This document shows, piece by piece, positions 7,844 to 16,688 of a stretch of DNA of 45,614 nt. The first letter of the stretch is position 1, and every line of letters begins with the position of its first letter. The notes beneath the pieces were generated by a model that saw only the letters and a list, made by a program, of their open reading frames with translations, did not search any database and was not told the DNA's origin. A program made the translations under genes and the position numbers. Source of the stretch: an uncultured Nostocoides sp. (GTDB taxonomy: Bacteria > Actinomycetota > Actinomycetes > Actinomycetales > Dermatophilaceae); NCBI GenBank assembly GCA_937907685.1, contig CALCXF010000025.1, forward strand, positions 1 to 45,614, in the 5' to 3' direction.

Positions 7844-8920
7844 ATGCAGATCCTCTCCGTCCGTGGGGCCCTGCCGGAGCACTGCTACCCCCAGGAGGAG
7901 ATCACGGACGCCTTCGCGCGCGTCGTCGCACAGGGCGGTGTCGATGAACAGGTGCTGCGCCGCTTCCACCGGAACGCGGGTGTCCGCCAACGCAGCCTCG
8001 TCCTGCCGCTGGAGGAGTACGGCCGGCTGGACGGCTTCACCCAGGCCAACGACCTCTTCATCGCCCACGCGGTGGAGCTCGGGGCCCGCGCCCTGCTCGA
8101 CGCCCTCAAGGGCGCCGGGCTGACCCCCACGGACGTCGACGTCATCATGTGCGCCACGGTCACCGGGCTCGCCGTGCCCACCCTCGAGGCACGGATCGCC
8201 TCGCTCATCGGCCTCCGCCCCGACGTCAAGCGCGTACCGCTGGTCGGGCTGGGGTGCGTGGCCGGGGCGGCCGGCATCGCGCGGCTCCACGACTACCTCC
8301 GCGGGCATCCCGACGGCGTCGCCGTGCTCGTGGCCGTCGAGCTCTGCTCCCTCACCGTCCAGCGGGACGACGCATCGGTGCCGAACCTCGTCGCGAGCGG
8401 TCTCTTCGGCGACGGGGCGGCCGCAGTGGTCGCCGGTGGCAGCGACCTGGACCTCGGCGGTGCGGCGGACGTCCTCGACACCCGGAGCCGGCTCTACCCG
8501 GACTCCGAACGCACCATGGGGTTCGACGTCACGTCCGGGGGCCTGCGCATCGTCCTCGACGCGCAGGTGCCCACCGTGGTCAACCACTACATCCGCGAGG
8601 ATGTCGACGCCTTCCTCGCCCAGCACGACCTGACCCGCGGGGACATCGAGTGGTGGGTGTGCCACCCCGGCGGCCCCAAGGTCATCGAGGCGCTGGAGTC
8701 GGCGCTCGAGATCCCCAGGGATGCCGTGCAGCTGACGTGGGACTCCCTGGCTCGCATCGGCAACCTCTCCTCGGCGTCGGTGCTCCACGTCCTCGAGGAC
8801 ACCCTGCGTGACCGGCCCCCACGCCCGGGTTCCTTCGGCGTCGTGCTGGCGATGGGCCCCGGCTTCTGCTCCGAGCTCGTCCTCGTGCGGGCGACGGAAC
8901 CGGCGATGGTGGAGGCGTGA
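7844..8920 (+). CDS. Type III polyketide synthase (alkylresorcinol/phenolic-lipid synthase-like)
   Basis: 358 aa, the size of chalcone/stilbene-synthase-fold homodimers. The catalytic triad is placed as expected: Cys138 in VGLGCVAGAAGIAR, His274 in WWVCHPGGPK, Asn307 in IGNLSSASVL. The C-terminal GFGVVLAMGPGFCSE-type loop is present as GSFGVVLAMGPGFCSELVL. Such enzymes extend a fatty-acyl starter with malonyl-CoA and cyclise it. Start: ATG 7844 with AAGGAG at 7828-7833. An ATG at 7826 overlapping the previous stop is less likely because the ribosome-binding site would lie inside it. The following ICMT-type methyltransferase and flavin monooxygenase reproduce the srsA-srsB-srsC order of S. griseus (known to make methylated alkylresorcinols and quinones), so a long-chain resorcinol product is inferred. 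Confidence 0.93.
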   Translation: MQILSVRGALPEHCYPQEEITDAFARVVAQGGVDEQVLRRFHRNAGVRQRSLVLPLEEYGRLDGFTQANDLFIAHAVELGARALLDALKGAGLTPTDVDVIMCATVTGLAVPTLEARIASLIGLRPDVKRVPLVGLGCVAGAAGIARLHDYLRGHPDGVAVLVAVELCSLTVQRDDASVPNLVASGLFGDGAAAVVAGGSDLDLGGAADVLDTRSRLYPDSERTMGFDVTSGGLRIVLDAQVPTVVNHYIREDVDAFLAQHDLTRGDIEWWVCHPGGPKVIEALESALEIPRDAVQLTWDSLARIGNLSSASVLHVLEDTLRDRPPRPGSFGVVLAMGPGFCSELVLVRATEPAMVEA

Positions 8921-9453
8921 CCGGCATCCTGGCGTTCACGGTCCTCGTGGCCCTGGTGGGCCTCGAGCGCGTCGCGGAGCTCGTCGTCTCCACCCGCAAC
9001 GCGGCCTGGAGCTTCGCACGGGGGGGCGTGGAGTACGGCCGTGGTCACTACCCCGTGATGGTGGCGCTCCACTCCGGCTTCCTCGTCGCCATGCTCGTCG
9101 AGGCCTGGCTCCGTCGGCCCGACGTCCCGGGCGTCCTGGCCTGGTCGATGCTCGCACTCGTGCTCGCCTCCCAGGCCCTCCGGTGGTGGTGCATCGGCAC
9201 ACTCGGCCGGCGGTGGAACACGAGGGTCATCGTCGTGCCCGGGCTGGCGCCGGTCACCTCGGGCCCGTACCGGCTTCTGCGTCACCCGAACTACGTCGCC
9301 GTCGTCGTCGAGGGAGTCGCCCTGCCTCTCGTGCACTCCGCGTGGCTCACCGCCGTCCTGTTCACCCTCGCCAATGCCGTCCTGCTGACCGTGAGGATCC
9401 GGGTCGAGGACGCGGCATTGTCCCTCCTGCCCCGGAGCACGGTCGATGCGTGA
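8917..9453 (+). CDS. ICMT-family (isoprenylcysteine carboxyl methyltransferase-like) membrane methyltransferase, SrsB-like
   Basis: 178 aa with about four hydrophobic segments: LAFTVLVALVGLERVAELVV, VALHSGFLVAMLVEAWL, VLAWSMLALVLASQALRWW and WLTAVLFTLANAVLLTVRI. Between the last two is the SAM-binding signature of the family, PVTSGPYRLLRHPNYVAVVV (GPYxxxRHPxY). Despite the family name, bacterial members methylate small lipophilic substrates; SrsB methylates alkylresorcinol. The GTG start overlaps the PKS stop by 4 bp, and the stop overlaps the next gene by 8 bp, indicating tight translational coupling. Membrane location suits a lipid substrate made by the soluble PKS. Confidence 0.88.
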   Translation: MTGILAFTVLVALVGLERVAELVVSTRNAAWSFARGGVEYGRGHYPVMVALHSGFLVAMLVEAWLRRPDVPGVLAWSMLALVLASQALRWWCIGTLGRRWNTRVIVVPGLAPVTSGPYRLLRHPNYVAVVVEGVALPLVHSAWLTAVLFTLANAVLLTVRIRVEDAALSLLPRSTVDA

Positions 9454-10468
9454 CCTCCTGGTCGCCGGCGCGGGGCCGGTCGGCCTCGCGACTGCCCTGT
9501 ATGCCGCGCGTGCCGGTCTCGACGTCGCGCTCGTCGAGCCGCGGGACGGGACGATCGACAAGGCCTGCGGCGAAGGGCTGATGCCGGGCGCCGTCGCCGC
9601 CCTGGCCTGGCTCGGAGTCGAGCCGGGCGGTCACCCGATCACCGGCATCCGCTACCTCGACCACAGTCGGTCCGCCGAGGCGACGTTCCGCCGAGGCCTC
9701 GGCCGTGGGGTGCGGCGCACCGCCCTGCACTCCGCGATGTCGGATGCCGCCTCGGCGGCCGGCGTGAAGACGTTCCATCGTGCCGTTCGCTCGATCGAGG
9801 ACAGGGGCGAGCACCTGGTCGTGGACGATGAGCCGACCCGTCACCTCATCGCCGCAGACGGACTGCACTCCCCGGTCCGCCGACTGCTCGGCCTGGAGCG
9901 GCCTGCATCCGCGCCACGCCGTTACGGCCAGCGCTGCCACGTCGCGGTGGCGCCCTGGACCTCCATGGTGGAGGTCCACTGGTCGCCTGTCGGGGAGGCG
10001 TACGTCACCCCTGTCGCTGCCGACCTCGTCGGGGTCGCCGTGCTGAGCGACACGCGCCGCCCGCTGGAGGAGCTGCTCGGTGCCTTCCCCGGGCTGGCTC
10101 AGCGGTTGGAGGGTCCCGTGGTCTCGCGGGTGCGCGGCGCCGGACCTTTGCGCCAGCGCGCCCGACAACGGGTCGCGGGACGGGTGTTGCTGGTCGGTGA
10201 CGCGGCCGGCTACGTGGACGCCCTCACGGGCGAGGGCATCGCCTTGGGGCTGGCCCAGGCCCGCGCCGCCGTGGCGGCGGTCGCCGCCGGCAGGCCCCAG
10301 GCGTACGAAGCGGAGTGGCGACGCCTCGGGTGGCGTTCACAGCTGCTCACCCAGGCGCTCCTGACGACGACTCGCCACCGTGCCGTGCGCGCCCGCGTGG
10401 TCCCAGCCGCCGCAGCCCTGCCACGAGTCTTCGGCGCCGCAGTCGACCAGCTGGCGCGGCCGGCCTGA
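9446..10468 (+). CDS. FAD-dependent monooxygenase/oxidoreductase, SrsC-like
   Basis: 340 aa, with LLVAGAGPVGLATALYAARAG for FAD at the N-terminus, KACGEGLMPGAVAAL in the substrate-loop region, LIAADGLHSPVRRLL (DG motif) and VLLVGDAAGYVDALTGEGI for the flavin ribityl/phosphate. This is the p-hydroxybenzoate-hydroxylase superfamily. Its 8-bp overlap with the methyltransferase and 2-bp gap to ubiA place it firmly in the operon. By analogy with S. griseus SrsC it would hydroxylate the methylated resorcinol ring to a hydroquinone that oxidises to a quinone. Paralogy with the reductase at 6627 is visible (shared CGDG/CGEG and GDAAG motifs), so which of the two hydroxylates and which reduces is not certain. 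Confidence 0.87.
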   Translation: MRDLLVAGAGPVGLATALYAARAGLDVALVEPRDGTIDKACGEGLMPGAVAALAWLGVEPGGHPITGIRYLDHSRSAEATFRRGLGRGVRRTALHSAMSDAASAAGVKTFHRAVRSIEDRGEHLVVDDEPTRHLIAADGLHSPVRRLLGLERPASAPRRYGQRCHVAVAPWTSMVEVHWSPVGEAYVTPVAADLVGVAVLSDTRRPLEELLGAFPGLAQRLEGPVVSRVRGAGPLRQRARQRVAGRVLLVGDAAGYVDALTGEGIALGLAQARAAVAAVAAGRPQAYEAEWRRLGWRSQLLTQALLTTTRHRAVRARVVPAAAALPRVFGAAVDQLARPA

Positions 10469-10470
10469 GC

Positions 10471-11349
10471 ATGTCCGAGCGGCAGCACGCCGGGACGGGC
10501 GACGCCGAAGGAGGCCGCGGCGTGGGCGACGACGTGGCTCGGCGCCAGGCGGCGACGGTCGTGCCGGCCCTGGTGCGGTCTGCTCATCCCGGGCCGGCCC
10601 TGGCCGTCGTCGTGCTGTCCCTGCTCGTCGGGGTGGCCGCTGGGCTCGAAGGGGGCCGACTCCTGCTCGTGGGCCTGGCGGTCCTCGCGGGGCAGCTCTC
10701 GGTGGGCTGGTCCAACGACCTCATCGACGAGGCGCGTGACCGGGCAGTCGGCCGCACCGACAAGCCGCTCGCAGCCGGCCAGGTGAGCAGCGCGACTGTT
10801 CGGGTCGCCTGTGGTTCGGCCCTCGTGGCCACCCTGGTGCTGTCCCTGGCCTGCGGTCTCGTCGCCGGCACCGTGCACCTGCTCTGTGTGGCATCGGCGT
10901 GGTCGTACAACACCGGGGTCAAGTCGACGGTCTGGTCCTGGGCGCCGTATGCCGCGTCGTTCGGTGGGCTCGTCGTCTTCGTCTCCCTGGCCGGGGAGCC
11001 CCCGCAGCTGCCGCCGTGGTGGGCGCCGGTCGCCGCGGCCCTGCTCGGTGTCGGCGCCCATCTCCTCAACGCCCTGCCGGACCTCGACGAGGACCGGGCG
11101 ACGGGAGTCCGCGGGCTTCCGCACCGCATCGGGGCCCGCCTGCTGCCCGCTGTCGCGACCTCGGTCCTCGTTCTCGCGAGCGTGGTCGTCGCGGCGGGCA
11201 CCGGCATCACCCGGGCGTCCTCGGTTGCTGCGCTCGTCCTCGTCGGACTCCTCGGCCTGGTCGCCCTCGTGGGCAGGGGGCGGCTGCCCTTCCTGGCGGC
11301 GGTCGGGATCGCGCTCACCGACGTCGTCCTCCTCGTGACGGCTGGGTGA
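10471..11349 (+). CDS. UbiA-family membrane prenyltransferase
   Basis: 292 aa. The first aspartate-rich motif is Asn82-Asp83-x-x-Asp86-x-x-x-Asp90 (SNDLIDEARDR), followed by GRTDKPLAAG. The second is DLDEDRATGVRGLP after the GAHLLNAL helix. YNTGVKSTVWSWAPYAASFG is the conserved central segment. Eight or nine membrane helices are likely. UbiA enzymes use Mg-bound prenyl diphosphates to alkylate aromatic or other acceptors. ATG 10471 follows the preceding stop by 2 bp; the frame is open further upstream only as a shadow of the previous gene. It is last in the type III PKS operon, so the aromatic polyketide is the likely acceptor. No known UbiA subfamily (MenA, UbiA, CtaB) is a clear match. Confidence 0.9.
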   Translation: MSERQHAGTGDAEGGRGVGDDVARRQAATVVPALVRSAHPGPALAVVVLSLLVGVAAGLEGGRLLLVGLAVLAGQLSVGWSNDLIDEARDRAVGRTDKPLAAGQVSSATVRVACGSALVATLVLSLACGLVAGTVHLLCVASAWSYNTGVKSTVWSWAPYAASFGGLVVFVSLAGEPPQLPPWWAPVAAALLGVGAHLLNALPDLDEDRATGVRGLPHRIGARLLPAVATSVLVLASVVVAAGTGITRASSVAALVLVGLLGLVALVGRGRLPFLAAVGIALTDVVLLVTAG

Positions 11350-11421
11350 CGCCAGCCGGTGGAGTCGGCAGCCGTCGCACTCGTGGGGGAGAACCGGCAC
11401 GGGAGTAGTCATTTCGGAGCA

Positions 11422-11450
11422 TTGACCGGTGTGGGTGCCAGTCCTACCCT
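11422..11450 (+). promoter_or_regulatory. Predicted housekeeping promoter for the VOC gene
   Basis: TTGACC (11422-11427) and TACCCT (11445-11450) are separated by exactly 17 bp, close to the actinobacterial primary-sigma consensus. Transcription would start near 11457, leaving a leader of about 40 bases before ATG 11498. Confidence 0.6.
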
Positions 11451-11497
11451 CAAAGAGCCGACCGGACGACGGTCGCCCGGTCCGCGTTGGAGACCTG

Positions 11498-11890
11498 ATG
11501 CTCGGCGACCTCGAACCCGTTGCCACTCTCCCGTCGAAGGACATGCAGCAGTCTCGGCAGTTCTACGAAGGAGTCCTCGGACTCACGCCCTCGATGGAGG
11601 CACCGGACGGAAGCGTCATCTACCGCGCGGGTTCCGGAAGCTTCGGGGTCTATCCGTCGTCCTTCGCGGGCACCAACAAGGCCACCGCCTTGTCGTTCCA
11701 GGTCCCACCGGGACGATTCGACGACGAGGTGGCGGCCCTGCGGCAGAAGGGCCTGACGTTCCAGACGTTCGACGCCGAAGGGCTGAGCTGGGACGAGGGT
11801 GTCGCATCGGCCGGGGACGACTACCGCAGCGTGTGGTTCGACGACCCGGACGGCAACATCCTCAACGTGGTGGCCGGACCCTGGAGCTGA
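11498..11890 (+). CDS. VOC-family (glyoxalase-like) protein
   Basis: 130 aa with the two-module vicinal-oxygen-chelate fold: LEPVATLPSKDMQQSRQFYE opens the first module with the usual SRQFYEGVLGL helix, and SVWFDDPDGNILNVV closes the second with the DPDGN motif. The substrate is unknown, as for many stand-alone family members. Start: ATG 11498 has GGAG at 11489-11492. The longer frame to 11429 begins inside the promoter and is rejected. It is a single-gene unit convergent with lpd. Confidence 0.9.
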   Translation: MLGDLEPVATLPSKDMQQSRQFYEGVLGLTPSMEAPDGSVIYRAGSGSFGVYPSSFAGTNKATALSFQVPPGRFDDEVAALRQKGLTFQTFDAEGLSWDEGVASAGDDYRSVWFDDPDGNILNVVAGPWS

Positions 11891-11906
11891 CGGCGCCGAC
11901 GCAGCG

Positions 11907-13304
11907 CTAGAGGTTGATCATGTGGCCGGCGATCCCCTCGACGGCCTCCTTGACCGACTCGGAGAGCGTCGGGTGGGCGAAGACGTTGCGCGAGACCTCG
12001 TCCGCCGTGAGGTCCCACTTCTGGGCGAGGGTGAGGACGGGGAGCAGCTCGGTCACGTCGGGCCCGATCATGTGCGCCCCGAGGATCTCGTTGTGGGTGG
12101 CGTCGGCGACGACCTTGACGAAGCCCACGGTGTCCGCGAGGCCCATGGCCTTTCCGTTGGCGGAGAACGGGAACTGTGCCGTCTTGACGTCGTAGCCGCG
12201 CTCGCGCGCCTGCTCCTCGGAGTAGCCGAACGAGCCGATCTGTGGGTGGCAGTACGTCGCCCTCGGAGCGAAGTCGTACGCGACGGGCATGGTGGGCGCA
12301 CCCGCCAGTGTCTCCGCGGCCACGACACCCATGGACTCGGCGACGTGGGCCAGCATGAGCTTGGCCGTCGCATCGCCGATCGCGTAGACGTTGGGCACGT
12401 TGGTGCGGCAGTACTCGTCGATCGCGATGGCCCCGCGGTCGGTCAACGCGACTCCGGTGGACTCGAGCCCGTAGCCCTCGGTGCGCGGCGCGAAACCGAT
12501 GGCCGACATGAACTTGTCCGCCTCCAGCACCTGCTGGCCGCCACCGGCCGCGGGTGAGACGGTCACCCGGACCCCTGAGCCGGTGTCCTCGACTCCCTCC
12601 ACCTTGGTGCTCAACAGCACCTTCACCCCGAGCTTCTTGTAGTGCCGTGCAAGCTCCTTGGAGATGTCGGAATCCTCCGTCGGCACCATCCGGTCGAGGA
12701 ACTCGACGATCGTCACGTCGACGCCGAAGTTCTTCATGACGTAGGCGAACTCCACGCCGATGGCACCCGACCCGGCGATGATGATCGACCCGGGAAGGTT
12801 CTCGTCGAGGATCTGCTCCTCGTAGGTGACGACGTTCGTTGACACCGAGACGCCGGGCAGCATCCGGGTGACCGCGCCAGGGGCGAGGATGAGGTGGTCG
12901 AAGGTCAGCTGGCGGCTGGACCCGTCGTTGAGTGCCACCTCCATGGACGTCGCCGAGGTGAGCGTCCCCCAGCCGTCGACCTCCTCGATCTTGTTCTTCT
13001 TCATGAGGAAGTGGACGCCCTTGACGATGCCCGCGGACACCTTGCGAGAGCGTGCGAACGTCGCACCGTAGCTCATCGTCACGTCGCCCTCGATGCCGAA
13101 GGTCGCCTTGTCGTGGGCGAGCGTGTGGGCCAGTGCGGCGTTCGCGATGAGGGCCTTGCTCGGAATGCAACCGACGTTGAGGCAGACGCCGCCCCAGTAC
13201 TTCTTCTCGACGACCGCGACCTTCTTCCCGAGCTGGGAAGCGCGGATCGCCGCGACGTATCCGCCAGGACCAGCACCGAGCACCGCGACGTCGACATCAG
13301 CCAT
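11907..13304 (-). CDS. lpdA: Dihydrolipoyl dehydrogenase (E3 of 2-oxoacid dehydrogenase complexes)
   Basis: 465 aa, normal for the family. [20 protein letters not shown] binds FAD. The redox-active disulfide is Cys41-Cys46 in [30 protein letters not shown] binds NAD, and [17 protein letters not shown] contacts the flavin. [16 protein letters not shown] near the C-terminus supplies the dimer-interface His-Glu pair. It re-oxidises dihydrolipoamide of pyruvate and 2-oxoglutarate dehydrogenases with NAD+ in the cytoplasm. No E1/E2 genes are nearby. It lies 32 bp downstream of mrdA on the same strand; cotranscription with the cell-elongation genes is possible but a separate promoter is equally plausible. 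Confidence 0.97.
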   Translation of the reverse strand: MADVDVAVLGAGPGGYVAAIRASQLGKKVAVVEKKYWGGVCLNVGCIPSKALIANAALAHTLAHDKATFGIEGDVTMSYGATFARSRKVSAGIVKGVHFLMKKNKIEEVDGWGTLTSATSMEVALNDGSSRQLTFDHLILAPGAVTRMLPGVSVSTNVVTYEEQILDENLPGSIIIAGSGAIGVEFAYVMKNFGVDVTIVEFLDRMVPTEDSDISKELARHYKKLGVKVLLSTKVEGVEDTGSGVRVTVSPAAGGGQQVLEADKFMSAIGFAPRTEGYGLESTGVALTDRGAIAIDEYCRTNVPNVYAIGDATAKLMLAHVAESMGVVAAETLAGAPTMPVAYDFAPRATYCHPQIGSFGYSEEQARERGYDVKTAQFPFSANGKAMGLADTVGFVKVVADATHNEILGAHMIGPDVTELLPVLTLAQKWDLTADEVSRNVFAHPTLSESVKEAVEGIAGHMINL

Positions 13305-13336
13305 GGCGCCAGCCTATCCGCCGGCATGACGAGCCC

Positions 13337-15343
13337 TCAGCGCAGGTCACGCAGGGTCTCGTGGACCGCTCTTGCAACCGGTGCGGCAGTCGAGCCACCT
13401 GTCCCGCCCTGCGTCACGACCGCGGAGACGACCCACGTGGGACGGTGAGCCGGGGCGTACGACACGAACCAGGACGTGTCCCGCTTGCCCAGCACCTCCC
13501 CCGTGCCGGTCTTGCCGGCGACCGGCCAGTCCGACCCCATCCCGGAGAAGGCCGTGCGCCCCGTGCCCGACACCACCGCCTCGCGCAGCGCACTGCGGAC
13601 GTAGGCCCCCACCTTCGGAGGCACCGGGGCCTTCCTGCGGAGGCCGGGGGCGACCTTCTGCGACCTGCCCGACACCGGGTCGACGAGCGAGGCACCGACG
13701 CGCGGGGTGACCACCGTCCCGCCGTTCGCGAAGGCGGCATACATGACCGCCATCTGGAGGGGGGTGACAGCGACGTCCCCCTGGCCGATGGCGAAGTTCG
13801 CCGCGTCACCGGCGCGGAACTGCCATCCGTCGACGCAGTCCTCCCGGGCGACGGTCTGGAGGTACGCCGCACGGCTGCGGTCGGTGATGTCCGGGTACCC
13901 GCTCTTCGCGCGGGCACAGGTGTCCTTCCGCGCCGCCTCCCAGCGCGCCCGCCGCCACTCCCGGTCGGGGATGCGTCCGGGGGCCTCGCCCGGAAGGTCG
14001 ATTCCGGTCCGGCTGCCCAAGCCCAGCCCCTTGGTCACCTCGACGAACGGGTCGCGCACGCCGGCATCCGCCCGCAGGCCGCCGAGGGCCTTCCACGACT
14101 GGTCGGCGACCCGGTAGAAGACCGTGTCGCACGAGATGACGATGGCCCGGTGGAACGACATCGGGTCATGTGCCCGAGTCTCGTAGTTGTGGAACGCGCG
14201 GTTCCCGATCCGGTACGTCGCCGGGCACGGGTAGCGGCCGCCGAGAGGGTTCCCTGCCCGCACGGCCGCAGTCACCGAAGCCGGCTTGATGGTGCTGGCG
14301 GGCGCCAGCTCCACGCCGACCGCTCGAGAGAGCAGCGGCGTGCCGGCGCGAGGGTCGGTGAGTCCGGCATAGGCGTCGTCGGAGACGCCACCGTTCCAGA
14401 CGTTCGGGTCGTATGCCGGCGCACTGGCGAGCGCCGCCACGGCGCCCGATCGGGCGTCGAGCACGACGACAGCGCCGGTGTCGGCGGGCCAGCCACGCTT
14501 CCGGGCGCCGGCCATCTCCGTGGCCAGTGCCTGCTCGGCCGCGGCCTGCACGGTGGCGTCCAGGGAGGTGACGAGGTCTCGCCCCGGGACTGGGTCGGTG
14601 CGCGACACGACGCCCGTGACGAGACCTCGGGGGTCCACGGCGACGACGGTCCGGCCCGGGGTGCCGCGCAGGACGTCGTCGTACTGCTGCTCCAGCCCGG
14701 CACGACCCACGAGGTCGTCGGCGGCGAGGTCACCCTGCCCCTCCACCTCGGTCTCCGTGACCTGGCCGAGGTAGCCCAAGGTGTGCGCGGCGTTCGCGTC
14801 GAGCGGCCGGGGGTAGGTGCGCAGTGGCCGGGACTCGACGGCCAGGCCGGGAAACCGCTCCGGCTGCTCGACGAGTGACAGGGCCTTCGTCGGGTCGACG
14901 TCCTCGGCCAGCGGCACAGGCACCTGCGGAGACCCCGCCCAGCACGCCGGTGCCGGCGGAGCACCCTCCTCCCCGCACAGCCAGGTGCGCCCCACGAGGT
15001 CGGCCGCGGGCACCCCCAGCACACCGGCCACCCGCCGGACGAGCGCCTCGCCTCGGTCCGGGCTCTCGCTGAGAACCCGCCGCTCGACGGTCACCACGGT
15101 GCTCGCGCGGTTGTCGGCGAGCGGACGGCCGAGCCGGTCGAGGATCCGGCCGCGCAGGGCCGGGACGACGATGGTCCGGGTGTCGACCGAGGACACGGCG
15201 GAGAAGTCGTCATGACCCAGCAGCTGCACCTGTCCCAGCCGCCCGACGAGGGCCCCGAAGGCGAGGACGACGAGCAGCACGACGGAGAGGAAACGACCGT
15301 GGTGGGTGCCTGGTCGACGGACTCGCCCGGACCGCGCTCTCAC
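13337..15343 (-). CDS. mrdA: Penicillin-binding protein 2 (elongasome transpeptidase)
   Basis: 668 aa. A short basic cytoplasmic tail and one membrane helix (FLSVVLLVVLAFGALVGRLG) are followed by the dimerisation domain with RGRILDRLGRPLADN, then the transpeptidase domain. Active-site motifs: Ser350-x-x-Lys353 in PASTIKPASV, the SxD form SCDTVFY expected for PBP2 (FtsI-type enzymes have SxN), and Lys611-Thr-Gly in AGKTGTGEV. It cross-links peptidoglycan on the outer face of the membrane during lateral growth. The GTG start overlaps the mreD stop by 4 bp, so it is translated with mreBCD. The partner glycosyltransferase rodA, often next in line, is not here; lpdA follows instead. Confidence 0.94.
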   Translation of the reverse strand: MRARSGRVRRPGTHHGRFLSVVLLVVLAFGALVGRLGQVQLLGHDDFSAVSSVDTRTIVVPALRGRILDRLGRPLADNRASTVVTVERRVLSESPDRGEALVRRVAGVLGVPAADLVGRTWLCGEEGAPPAPACWAGSPQVPVPLAEDVDPTKALSLVEQPERFPGLAVESRPLRTYPRPLDANAAHTLGYLGQVTETEVEGQGDLAADDLVGRAGLEQQYDDVLRGTPGRTVVAVDPRGLVTGVVSRTDPVPGRDLVTSLDATVQAAAEQALATEMAGARKRGWPADTGAVVVLDARSGAVAALASAPAYDPNVWNGGVSDDAYAGLTDPRAGTPLLSRAVGVELAPASTIKPASVTAAVRAGNPLGGRYPCPATYRIGNRAFHNYETRAHDPMSFHRAIVISCDTVFYRVADQSWKALGGLRADAGVRDPFVEVTKGLGLGSRTGIDLPGEAPGRIPDREWRRARWEAARKDTCARAKSGYPDITDRSRAAYLQTVAREDCVDGWQFRAGDAANFAIGQGDVAVTPLQMAVMYAAFANGGTVVTPRVGASLVDPVSGRSQKVAPGLRRKAPVPPKVGAYVRSALREAVVSGTGRTAFSGMGSDWPVAGKTGTGEVLGKRDTSWFVSYAPAHRPTWVVSAVVTQGGTGGSTAAPVARAVHETLRDLR

Positions 15344-15828
15344 CCGTACCGCCGCGAGAACAGACCTCGGTCGGCCCGCACGAGGATCGGCACGAAGACC
15401 GCCGCCACCATGGTGGTCAGCAGACCGCCGAGACCGAGGTGGAGGAGGTCGACCTCAGCGTTCGTCGCCAGTGCGCGGGCCGCGACGGCTCCCTGCACGA
15501 CCACGGCCGCCATGAGGGCGACGAGCCCCACGCGGTAGGCCGTGACCGGCCCCTCGCACCGGGCGCGCCCCGCGAGTGCCCCCGCCGCCGCGTAGGCGAA
15601 GGCCGTCAGACCCAGGATCGTGGCACCGGGAGGAGCCAGGTCCAGCAGCCAGCCGGCGGCGAGCCCGGCAGCCGCCCCCGCGACCGGCCCTCGGGTCAGC
15701 GCCCAGGCCACGACGAGCACGAGGAGGAGGTCGGGCGCCGGGCTGATCCGGCGGGCGCCGAGGGCGACGACGAGGAGGGCGGCGGCGAGGAGCGCCAGGC
15801 CCCGGACGACGGCGAGCGCGAGGGCCAT
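15340..15828 (-). CDS. mreD: Rod-shape-determining protein MreD
   Basis: 162 aa, almost entirely hydrophobic with five to six predicted membrane helices (for example LALLAAALLVVALGARRI, LLLVLVVAWALTRGPVAGAA, GLVALMAAVVVQGAVAARAL and GLLTTMVAAVFVPILV). Sequence conservation in MreD is low; identity rests on size, topology and position between mreC and mrdA. It is the integral-membrane member of the elongation complex that links cytoplasmic MreB with periplasm-facing MreC and PBP2. Its start overlaps the mreC stop by 1 bp (TGATG) and its stop overlaps mrdA by 4 bp. Confidence 0.9.
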   Translation of the reverse strand: MALALAVVRGLALLAAALLVVALGARRISPAPDLLLVLVVAWALTRGPVAGAAAGLAAGWLLDLAPPGATILGLTAFAYAAAGALAGRARCEGPVTAYRVGLVALMAAVVVQGAVAARALATNAEVDLLHLGLGGLLTTMVAAVFVPILVRADRGLFSRRYG

Positions 15829-16688
15829 CAGCCCGTTCCCGTGACGATCGGCCGGGGGCCGGTGCGTTCCTCGCCGAGGACCACCGCCACGACGTCGAGA
15901 GTCGCGGCCTCGACCGCCGGCTCGAGCGTGCCGACCGGGGCCAGGCGCCCTGACGTCGAGTCCGCGGAGCGCACAGTGCCGACGCGGATCCCGGGGACGA
16001 ACGGTCGGCCACCGACGCTCCCGAGCGTCGTCACGGCGTCGCCCCTGGTCATGCTCCCTCTCTCGACGAGGGAGAGTGACAGCAGACCGGGCTGCGGCCG
16101 GGGGCCACCGGGTGCCGGAGCGGCCGCCGCCTCGCCGAGTACCCCGGCCGTGCCCACCCGCACGCCGACGACGAGGTCCGGGCTGCCCACCACGAGGACG
16201 TCGGCGGTCCAGGCAGTGACCGAGACCACCCGGCCCACCAACCCTCCGGCGGCGACCACCGTGCGATCCGGTTCGACTCCGTCCCTCGATCCCACGTCGA
16301 TGGTCACCCGCTCAGGCCCTGACGGCCCCGAGCTGCCCACGGCGACGACCCGGCCGGTCACGAGGCGAGCGCCGGCCAACGCCGGGTCGGCCAGGAGCGC
16401 GCCCAGCTGCTGGCCTGTCGCCGCTTCTCGCTCGGCAGCAGCCAGCCGGGCCGTGAGGCGCGCCTGCTCGGCACTCGCCCGGGACAGGGCATCCTCTCCC
16501 GGGCCGAGCGCACGCTCGAGGGGCCCGAGGGCGCTCGCCGCCGCGTCCCGCACGGGATCCAGGTGCACCGCACCCGTGGACCCGAGCACGGCGACCACGG
16601 CAGTGGCACCCAGGGCCGCGCCGAGCACCCGCCGAGAGCGCGACCGCGGTGTGGCGCGAGGGGGAGGCGTGCGACGGACGTGCATCAT
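15828..16688 (-). CDS. mreC: Rod-shape-determining protein MreC
   Basis: 286 aa with a basic N-terminal tail, a single membrane helix (GAALGATAVVAVLGSTGAV), a coiled-coil stretch (about residues 60-95, ALSRASAEQARLTARLAAAE) and the C-terminal beta-barrel domain. The barrel has typical MreC phrases such as VTIDVGSRDGVEPDRTVVAA followed by GLVGRVVSV, and GDAVTTLGS...FVPGIRVGTV. MreC dimers scaffold PBP2 and the elongation machinery outside the membrane. ATG 16688 shares one base with the mreB stop; a second ATG follows immediately (MM), leaving a one-codon ambiguity. Confidence 0.93.
   Translation of the reverse strand: MMHVRRTPPPRATPRSRSRRVLGAALGATAVVAVLGSTGAVHLDPVRDAAASALGPLERALGPGEDALSRASAEQARLTARLAAAEREAATGQQLGALLADPALAGARLVTGRVVAVGSSGPSGPERVTIDVGSRDGVEPDRTVVAAGGLVGRVVSVTAWTADVLVVGSPDLVVGVRVGTAGVLGEAAAAPAPGGPRPQPGLLSLSLVERGSMTRGDAVTTLGSVGGRPFVPGIRVGTVRSADSTSGRLAPVGTLEPAVEAATLDVVAVVLGEERTGPRPIVTGTG

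Noticed and set aside
10315-10470. Extended N-terminus of the UbiA protein
   Set aside because: It lies wholly inside the upstream monooxygenase gene in another frame; ATG 10471 gives a normal UbiA length.
11821-13170. Long minus-strand frame overlapping lpdA in a different register
   Set aside because: Shadow of lpdA: Arg/His-rich translation without motifs, while the lpdA frame has all catalytic residues.
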